Part shown: one piece after another, positions 52,899 to 61,211 of the stretch | Layout of the letters: each line of letters begins with the position of its first letter | Numbering within the stretch: the first letter of the stretch is position 1 | Assembly (NCBI GenBank): GCA_031216915.1 | Contig: CM062297.1 | Span: forward strand, 542,646,971 to 542,710,970 | From: Pictodentalium vernedei | Lineage: Eukaryota; Mollusca; Scaphopoda; Dentaliida; Dentaliidae | Direction of reading: 5' to 3' | DNA: 64,000 bases | Program-made: the position numbers and the translations under genes | The notes under the pieces: model-generated | Told to the model about the DNA's origin: nothing | The model's database searches: none | What the model saw: the letters and a program-made list of their open reading frames with translations, nothing else

Positions 52899-53540
52899 AT
52901 GACACAATACGTGGTTAAAAACGTGAACATATCCGTAGGACAGAGGAAGAAACTTAAGAGAGCGTTAACAACTCGAGGCGAGGCGGTGAGATTCAAATCC
53001 ACTCACGAAGATCTGACGAGTGGTGGTCAGGATTGGATTGCCTGGACCAGAAGTTAAATCAAAAGGATGGAGAAAGCGATTCGTGATGGAAGAGGGTTGA
53101 CGGTGAGATTGAGTCCCGCTCAATTGAGATACAATTTGAGAATGAAAGGCAGTTTCCTACCACTATTGGCAGGAATCGCCGCAAAAGCATTACCCTTTGC
53201 CGCAAAAGCATTACCCTTTCTCGGAAAGACACTCAGCATGGGAGCTCTCTCAGGACTCGCGAGTTCGGCAGTTGAGAAATTAATGGGTGGCAGCGGACTG
53301 TTTTTGAAGAAGGGAGGAGCCGTGTGTTGCGTCCACGTAGACGACAGCGGTGAAGGATTGTATCTAGAATCCGTTAGAGGTGGTAACTCTTTGAGTGGAA
53401 ATGGTCTCTATCTGAAGAGTGGACAGAATGTTGAGCGACTCGGTAAGGGTTTGTTGTTTGGTGAGAATTCGCCGTTTAAGAATATACCAATTTTGAGTAT
53501 GTTATTATATTATAATGTAAAAAATTATATAATTATATAA
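52899..53540 (+). pseudogene. pX/pVI-like protein, one nonsense codon and lost stop
   Basis: TAA at about 53055 replaces CAA in RSQIKR. The hydrophobic part (SFLPLLAGIAAKALPFAAK) is intact. The original stop is lost through a small TTATA duplication, so the frame reads through about ten extra codons to 53540. Confidence 0.53.
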
Positions 53541-53576
53541 AATATAAATCATAGAAAGTATAAAATAATATATAAA

Positions 53577-53958
53577 ATGGATAAAAAGGTGGAAAAAACA
53601 ATTAGACGATAATGATGAATATTGCGAGATAAAGTGTGAAAAAGATGTGGAAAAACGATTAGACGCTAATGATGGATATCTTAGGAAAGAACAGATAAAA
53701 GAGTTAAATAAAGATCGGAATAGATGGTTGAAATTTAAAAGAATGAGACGTTTTCCACCGTCACCACTACCTTCTGAAGAGAATGGTAATGATGCGAGTG
53801 TTACCGAGAGATGCACAACATTCATTCATAATTATGATTCGGATAAACAAATGTGTTCTTATAAAAAAAAACGTAACATATCACAAAAAAAAAGAAAAGA
53901 AGAATCGACGCTGAAATATGAGAAAAAAGGAAACGTTATTATAATATATGGGCGATAG
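53577..53958 (+). pseudogene. Small charged repeat protein, N-terminal frameshift
   Basis: MDKKVEK opens at 53577. An extra A near 53598 shifts the frame within ten codons. From 53647 the frame is open with EKRLDANDGYLRKEQIKELN, RRFPPSPLPSEENGNDASVT, the HNYDSDKQM block and GNVIIIYG. It supports the P2 rather than the P1 repeat arrangement. Confidence 0.5.
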
Positions 53959-54058
53959 TGAAGAAGGAAAACAAAAACAAAAACAAAAAAAAAAAAAGTA
54001 ATGAGATCTAGAGATGATCAACTTCTCTAGATCTCATTACTTTTTTTTCCTCCTTCGC
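53958..54058. terminator. Inverted repeat between convergent genes (P3)
   Basis: AGTAATGAGATCTAGAGA pairs with TCTCTAGATCTCATTACT around GATGATCAACT. The outer arm GAAGAAGGAAAA opposes TTTTCCTCCTTC. Confidence 0.65.
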
Positions 54059-54080
54059 TAAAAATCAATTTCTCTATTGT

Positions 54081-54527
54081 TTATATTTCCAAGTCCATTA
54101 TTAGCATGTTGACGCTCGTGTATTCTCCTTTTTCGAAAATGTGTTGAATGTTTATCTTTACTTTTTTGAGTTTTTTTACATCGGTGAATGCGCTCTCACC
54201 ACCCGATTTGTCCACGAGTTCGAGTGAGATTTTTGGATATATGTAACTTCCATAGGACAACGACAAATCGTCCTTGTCGAATTCTCTATCTTTGGTGATG
54301 ACGATTTTCTGTAGATCGCTTTGGTAGTCGTAAAACAAATCGAGCATGGCTTCGTCCAATTTCAAAGGCATGTTATATTTGCCGTATTTGCGCTCTAAGC
54401 CCTTCGTCTCGATCTCGTTCAATTCGATGGAATCGTGTCGATGTAATCTATAGATTTGAAAACCAAATTTCTTACACGTTTCAACTCGTTTCAATTTCAA
54501 TTCGCATCTTTTAGGTGTTGTTGTCAT
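54081..54527 (-). CDS. 148-residue protein of unknown function, intact
   Basis: It is the same length as in P1 with conservative differences (for example SLSYGSYIYPKISLELVDK). Two intact copies of three, with substitutions spread evenly and no indel, suggest it was under constraint while the element was active. It is divergent from polB. Confidence 0.75.
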   Translation of the reverse strand: MTTTPKRCELKLKRVETCKKFGFQIYRLHRHDSIELNEIETKGLERKYGKYNMPLKLDEAMLDLFYDYQSDLQKIVITKDREFDKDDLSLSYGSYIYPKISLELVDKSGGESAFTDVKKLKKVKINIQHIFEKGEYTSVNMLIMDLEI

Positions 54528-54930
54528 GATTGATTATTTGTTTTTTTGTTTTATGAATTATTGCAAATAATATATATTTTAAAATTTTGTATTTAAATAA
54601 TAATTTGTTAAAAAAGTTTTTTTTTTTTACTTTTTTTATATATATAAAAAAAAGTTTTTTTAATTTTAATTTTCTTTAATGTGAAAATTTTTTTTTGTAA
54701 AAGTGTTTTTTCTCTTCATATATAACTAAAAAGTTTAAATTTAACGTCCTTTTTTCTCATATTTATTCAGTTTTTTTCACGTTAAGGAACATAAAAAAAA
54801 TTGATTAATTTCATCAAAAAAAAAAATTTTTTTTTTGAAGGAATTAAAACATATATATATAAAAACAATTTTAAAACTTTTAACAAATTATTATTAAATA
54901 CAAAATTTGAAAACAAAAAATATTCTTACA
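54528..54930. promoter_or_regulatory. Divergent promoter, 148-residue gene / polB (P3)
   Basis: It is an imperfect palindrome as in P1. The plus-strand part has CATATATATATAAAAACAAT near 54850, then TTTTAAAACTTTTAACAAAT and ATATTCTTACAA. Its GGAATTAAAACATATATATA part is the same as the sequence upstream of the P2 IAP, not upstream of P2 polB. Confidence 0.6.
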
Positions 54931-57900
54931 ACAGGAGCAAACAAATAAAAAAATTGAAAATTTAGATAAGAAAACCGTACCTCAGTTAAACGAGATTTGT
55001 AAAATATTAAAAATTCCACATTTCAGAAATTATAGAACTAAATCAAAAAAAATTTGAAGTCATACAGGAATATTGTTTGCGAAACGATGGAAAGGCAAAC
55101 GAAATGTTGATAGCAACGACATCAAAAAATGCATCGGTTGTGAAAAATGAGAAGAAGAAAAAGATAGTAAAAGGAATCGAAATGCCGATGTCGAAAAAAA
55201 ACAAAAACGTTTCGATTGTGAAAAATAAGAAGACGACTAAACGAAAAGCCGTTGAAGAACTTCAAGTTTCAAAAGAAAAAAAAACAAAAACTAAAACGAA
55301 AACGAGTGATGTACTTCAGATTCTAGACAAACGAGATATATCGAGCGAAATTCGACAAGCAATCGACAAAGGGAAAGGAGAAGAATATATAGCACGATTC
55401 GCCGCGGAAATATTCCAACTGAAGCCTTTAGAACGGGAGAGTATGATCAAAGGCGTTTTTAAAACTTTTGATGTGGTTCCCTCATTCAAGAAAATTGATC
55501 CGAAATTATTCATGAAACGGGTGAAGAAAAAAGTATTGGATTTGTTTCATGAACACATGAACATGGGACGAAAAATTAAGATGATACTCCATTGCATGAT
55601 GAATAAAATCGACGTGAAGTCTGGCAAGAGCATCGGGAAAAATGCATATTTCAGATCTAACGTCGAACCCATATTTCGAGGTTCAGATTTATCAGACGTT
55701 TTCGAAAAGATGAAAGACAAGATGTTGATTTCTCTCATGAATTATCAACATAAAGGTAGTAATTGGACGTTCGATGAGGTGTTTAAACTCGAAATTCATA
55801 TAACTGAAAACGATTTGTTGAAAGGATCTTCCTATGTGGAATTACCGTATTTCTTAGCTAAAAAAAATGCTCTGATCAGCGTGAGAAATAAAGATGATCA
55901 GTGTTTTAAATGGGCAGTCACCTCCGCTTTATACCCTGTCAAAATGAACTCCGACAGAGTTTCTCATTACGAGGAGACTTCTAAAAAATCTCGATTGGAC
56001 CGGAGTGACTTTTCCAATGCAGTTAAAACACATTGAACATTTCGAGGCTCAAAATCCCACCGTAGCGGTGAACGTCTTGGGATACGACGATGAAAAACGA
56101 ATGATCTATCCTCTCAGACAGACTTCGTATCTCGAAAGAGAAAAGATGATTATTTTATTATTGATTTTGAATGGTGACAATCGTCATTATTGTTGGGTTA
56201 AAAATCCTAGCCGATTACTGTCGAGACAAAATAATAAACATGAACATAAGATATGTTTATGTTGCAACTGCATGAACATGTTTCACAACAAAAAATCGTT
56301 AGTGAAACATTAGGAATATTGCAACGAAAATCAAGGTGTTGCCATTGAAATGCCCAAACCCAACACCATCATGAAGTTTGAAAATCGCAATAGAAGGTTA
56401 AAAGTACCATTCGTCGTGTACGCCGATTTCCAATGCTTCACTGTGAAAATGAGTTCCTGCCAACCCAACGCTCTTCGAAGTTATGTCGAAAGATATCAAA
56501 AACACACGCCTTCAGGTTATTGCATTTACGTGAAATGCGCTTTCGACTCGCAACATGACATGGGTCCCTTCACCTACACGAAACAGTGTGAAGACGACGT
56601 GGCTCAAAGGTTTGTGGAAGAGTTAGAATTGAAAATTCAAATGTTATACGATAAATTCAAAACACCGGCGAAAATGTTCATCACACAAGAGCAGCAGGAC
56701 GAAAATAACAGAGCCACCAAATGTCACATATGCAGACAATCGTTCGATGAGAATTCACAGGAAAATAAGAAGGTCAGAGACCACGATCATTACATGGGTC
56801 TGTATCGTGGTCCGGCTCACAGCAAGTGTAATTTAAAATATCGAGATGCCGTTTTCTATTCCGTGATGTTTCACAATCTCTCGGGTTACGACAGTCATCT
56901 GTTCATGAAAAATCTCGGCACCTCCCACGAAGAATTAAATTGCATCACGAACAGCAAAGAAAGATACATTTCCTTCACGAAATGGAAGCTCATGGAGAAG
57001 AAAAGAGTAATCGATGGAGAGACGTTGAAAGAAAAAACGAAATTCATTCATAGAGGCATACGTTTCATCGACAGTTTTCAATTCATGTCAACAGCTCTGG
57101 AAAAATTAGTCGATAACATGAGCAAGGATAAATTTAAAATCATGAGCAAACATTTCGGAGAACGAGTAGACGTCATGTTGAGGAAAGGAGTCTATCCTTA
57201 CGATTACATGAACGATCTAAAGAGATTCGATGACACCGCACTACCTTCAAAAGAAGATTTTTATTCGAAATTATACGAATCCGACATTTCTGATGAGAAT
57301 TATGAACACGCCAAAAACGTGTGGAAATCATTCGATATGAAAACCATGAAAGATTATCACGATCTCTATCTGAAGACTGACGTTCTGCTCTTGGCAGACG
57401 TGTTCGAAAATTTTCGAGACGTTTGTCATCGAAATTCGAGCTGGATCCAGCTGGATCCGGCTTGGTATTTCACCGCACCCGGTCTGGCGTGGGACGCTCT
57501 GTTGAAGACCACCGAAGTCCAATTGGAATTATTGGAATTATTATCCGACATGGACATGTTGCTCATATTCGAAAGGGCTACGAGAGGTGGCGTCTCGGTG
57601 ATCTCCCACAGATATTCTGAAGCTAACAATCTCTACATGAAAGAAGGTTTCGATTCAAAACGGTCAAATAAATACAGACAGTATTGGGATGCTAATAATC
57701 TGTACGGTTGGGCTATGAGTCATCCTTTACCGATTGGAAATTTCGAATGGGTAACGGAACCAGAAGAGATGCAAAAATGGAGAGACTATCCTTGCATTTT
57801 AGAAGTAGATTTGAACTATCTGGAAGAATTACACGATCTACACAATGATTATCTGCTGGCTCCTGAACGAATGGAACCGAACGAAGGAGACGAGGAAAAA

Positions 57901-59060
57901 CTCATTCCCAATTTATCTAACAAACGTAACTACTTCGTCTACAGTGAGAATTTGAAACAATACGTCGATTACGGGATGAAATTATTCAACATACATCGCA
58001 TCATTCGATTCAATGAAAAGCCTTGGATGAAAAAATACATTGATCTCAACACGAATCTCAGAATTCGAGCCGAGAACGATTTCAAAAAAGATTTCTTCAA
58101 ACTCATGAACAACTGCGTGTACGGTAAATGGATGGAAAACATCAGGAAGAGAACCGATGTTTGACTCATCATGTCTGAGAAAAGAGCAAAAAAATTAGTG
58201 GCGAAACCCAACCCAATTACAAACACCGAACCATATTCAACGAAAATCTAGTGGCCATTCACATGCAAAAGACACACCTGAAGTTCGACAAACCGTATTA
58301 TCTCAGACCGATCATCTTAGATATCAGCAAGCGATTGATGTACAAGTTTCACTATGATTACGTCAAACGAAAATTTGGTGATAAAGCCAAACTACTGTTC
58401 ACCGACACGGACAGTTTAGTTTACCAGATAGAGACGAAAGATGTCTACCAAGATATATCTCCGGATGTGGCCACGTGGTTCGACACAAGCAATTATCCCG
58501 TCGATCACCCATCCAACATTCAATCGAATGGCAACAAGAAGGTGTTGGGTAAATTTAAGGATGAGAGCGGCGGTAAACAAATCCTCAAATTCGTACGCTT
58601 GAGACCCAAACTATATGCTTATCATCTAGAAGATGAAGAGATCAAGAAGTGCAAAGGGGTTAAAGCATGCGTGGTGAAGAAAAACATCTCTTTCCAAGAG
58701 TATAAAGATTGTCTGTTAGGAAGTGATCCGGTATATAAGACTATGAAATCGATTCGAAGCGAAAATCACGACTTGTATACCGAAATAGTCAACAAGATTT
58801 TGCTGATGGCCAATGACGATAAGAGATTCGTGTTAGACAATAAAATAAGCACTTTAGCACTCGGACATTGGACTTTGGATCTAATTTTCGACGATAGGAT
58901 TTCAGATATGATTGTGGATGATAGGAGTCCAGAAAATCAAGAGGGATTAGATGGATTCAAGATTATGAAAGTTGAGGAATTAGATGGATTCAAGATTATG
59001 GAAGTCGATAGAGTTAGTTTAAAAAGAAAAAGAAAAAAATTAAAAAAAACATCAAAATAA
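54931..59060 (+). pseudogene. POLB: Protein-primed family B DNA polymerase, start lost, few breaks
   Basis: The start ATG is altered (ACAGGAGC for AAATGGAGC). In the SAP-like/linker region one of the TAA codons shared by P1 and P2 is TCA here (near 55120), though a base insertion near 55055 shifts the frame. The frame 55077-56036 joins linker, helical region and N-terminal domain. Other breaks: a frameshift at about 55990, TAG near 56312 (CAG elsewhere), TGA 58162-58164 (CGA in P2) and a 5-bp duplication near 58205. The 604-codon segment 56350-58164 includes exonuclease motifs, zinc insert, motif A YWDANNLYGW and motif B. Motif C FTDTDSL is at about 58398. Exonuclease I reads DFQ instead of DFE (Gln codon 56431-56433), so proofreading would be lost. 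Confidence 0.95.
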
Positions 59061-59085
59061 ATTTTAAAAAAAAATATACGCATTT

Positions 59086-59520
59086 ATGAATAAGAAAATA
59101 GAGATATCCGTAGAAGGTGTCATCTTACCTAACGAACCCCAATCCAACATTGATCTGTCAAATGCGGTGAAGGATTTGAAAATCAAAGATTTTCTAGGCG
59201 TGTTTTCCAGAGATGCCTTGCCAAAGAGAAGACCTCGACAATCGGAATGCGGAATTTTAAATCTAGACAATTTATTGGGTGAAGGCACTCACTGGGTGGC
59301 GTGGTTCAAGAACGGAGAGAAGAAGAATTATTATTTCGACAGCTACGGAATCTCGCCGCCGAAAGAAATAAAGAATTATTTCAACAAATCGATGGTTCGT
59401 TACAGCACGGAATGAGTGCAATCACCAGATCAAGTGTTTTGTGGTCACCTGTGTCTTTACGTTCTCAAGAGATGGTCTGAAGGAGATCGGTTTCAAGACA
59501 TTCTCAATGATTTACATTAG
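59086..59520 (+). pseudogene. PRO: Adenain-like cysteine protease, one nonsense codon
   Basis: It is one continuous frame of about 144 codons with an intact N-terminus (SNIDLSNAVKDLKIKDF). THWVAWF (His) and YYFDSYG (Asp) are present. The only break is TGA 59413-59415, identical in position and codon to P1 and CGA in P2. DQVFCGHLC (Gln, Cys) lies beyond it. It is 25 bp after polB. Confidence 0.9.
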
Positions 59521-59672
59521 AGAGAGATTTTTTCTTTTATAGTATATAAAGGTAAAAAAATTATTAAAAAAATTTTTAATTGAATAAAAACGAAAAATAA
59601 AATAAGTAAAATAATTCGTTTTTAATAAACTGCATTTGAAATATATTTTTAAAACAAAAATCTCAAAACAAC

Positions 59673-61025
59673 ATGCCAGTCGATAAATTTGGTAGAAGTG
59701 AAGACGAAAGTCAACCTAAAAAGAAGAGGAAGACGCTCGAAGTCGGCGATGGTTACGACGTTGCCAACTTGGATGAACATTACGTTCGGAGATACGAACC
59801 TCGAGAGGAACCTTTGAACATGAACGATAAGAAGCTCTACAATCTTCCCGAGCCGATAGATCTCGCAGATGCTGCGACTAAAAAATACGTTGACAGGGGG
59901 AACACGGATTTCGAACGATTCATGCTAGATAATTACGTGGATAAAACCATGACCGACGATCTCGATCTGAAATCTAAACGTTTGGTGAATGTCGCGAATC
60001 CCATAGATTCCACCAATGCTGCGACCAAGAAATACGCGAACAACTCTCACGCGAGATTCAGCGAACATCTGAGAAATAGATACGTTCAGAAAACGATGCA
60101 CTCGGAATTGAACGCCACTTCTAACAAGATAACGAACGTGGCCACTCCCACGAATCCCAAGGACGTGGTGACCAAACACTACATAGATCTGGAACAGAGA
60201 AAGTCTGACAAACGAGAAATGAAATCGGATCTGAATGCGGGATTCAACAAGATATTGAATCTGTCAAAGGTCGACGACACGGATGCGGACTCAACCACGG
60301 TCAACAAGGGCTACGTAGATTCTGCCGTGATATGATCACAAGAATACGTAGAATCACAAGTGGACGATCTCTACCTGAACAAACAATCTGGCGGAACCAT
60401 GGAGGGTGGTATCAACATGAATGGTGAGAATTTATTCAGTCTCAATCACGATCCCGAATGCGATTCCAGCGCAGTCAGCAGGAAGTACATAGATGACAAC
60501 TCGGTCTGGAGAAAGGGCAACATCATGGAAGGTAAACTAGACATAGGTGGACACGCGCTCACGAATCTACTGGATCCTGTGAACATGACGGATGCCTGCA
60601 CCCTGATTTCAGTGGTGGAGGAAGTCAAATATACTAGACAATTGATCACCATGTGGGCTGAGGAGGCCGGCACGTTAGAGGAGGGAAAAACCGAGTGGTC
60701 TTTCGGAAACGGAGGTAGCGGATTGAAACATGGTCAGGTGGGATATCCCATGCCGTTAGGAGGTGAAATCATTCGAATGTGTCTGGCTTCCTCGGATTTG
60801 AATAAGAGAGTGGTCGTCAATCTCGTGGTGAATGGAGTAGAGAGCGATAAGAAATACAGCGTCGAAAAGACTGAGAATCAACACACGAATGTTAGCACGT
60901 TCGGCACACCTCTCAAAGTGAACACCGGAGACAGGATTAATTTCATTATGGAAACCAATAATCCCGAAGGCGTCACTTCCGTGGTGAATCTACTGATCGA
61001 ACTAGATCCTTTGAACAAACAGTGA
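59673..61025 (+). pseudogene. Fibre-like protein, one nonsense codon
   Basis: This is the best-preserved copy. It has 450 codons with TGA only at 60333-60335 (the same site is TGA in P1 and CGA in P2). There are six shaft repeats (LNMNDKKLYNLPEPIDLADA and similar, each ending K-x-Y-[VIA]-[DN]) to about residue 270. A C-terminal region of about 180 residues follows, with GQVGYPMPLGGEIIRMCLAS and FGTPLKVNTGDRINF, which look like a beta-sandwich head. Confidence 0.72.
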
Positions 61026-61047
61026 ACGCGTGGAAATAATTAATTAA

Positions 61048-61180
61048 AAAAAATAATGTGTGATTATTAAAAACAAAAATAAAGTAATGAGATTTAGAAA
61101 GATGTTCAATCTTTCTAGATCTCATTACTTTATTTATATATTTTTTTTGTTTTTAATAATTACTCATTACTTTTTTTTAT
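61048..61180. terminator. Inverted repeat between convergent fibre and MCP genes (P3)
   Basis: AAAGTAATGAGATTTAGAAA pairs with TTTCTAGATCTCATTACTTT. The outer arms GTGATTATTAAAAACAAAA and GTTTTTAATAATTACTCATT also pair. Confidence 0.63.
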
Positions 61181-61211
61181 TTTGTTTTTTATTTTTTTTC
61201 ACACACGTCTC

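Noticed and set aside
2036..60335. Reassigned TGA (TGA read as Arg) to explain the many in-frame TGA codons opposite CGA
   Set aside because: The same copies also carry TAA/TAG stops and frameshifts, real gene ends use TGA, and CGA-to-CAA changes occur at the same sites. Deamination decay explains all of it.
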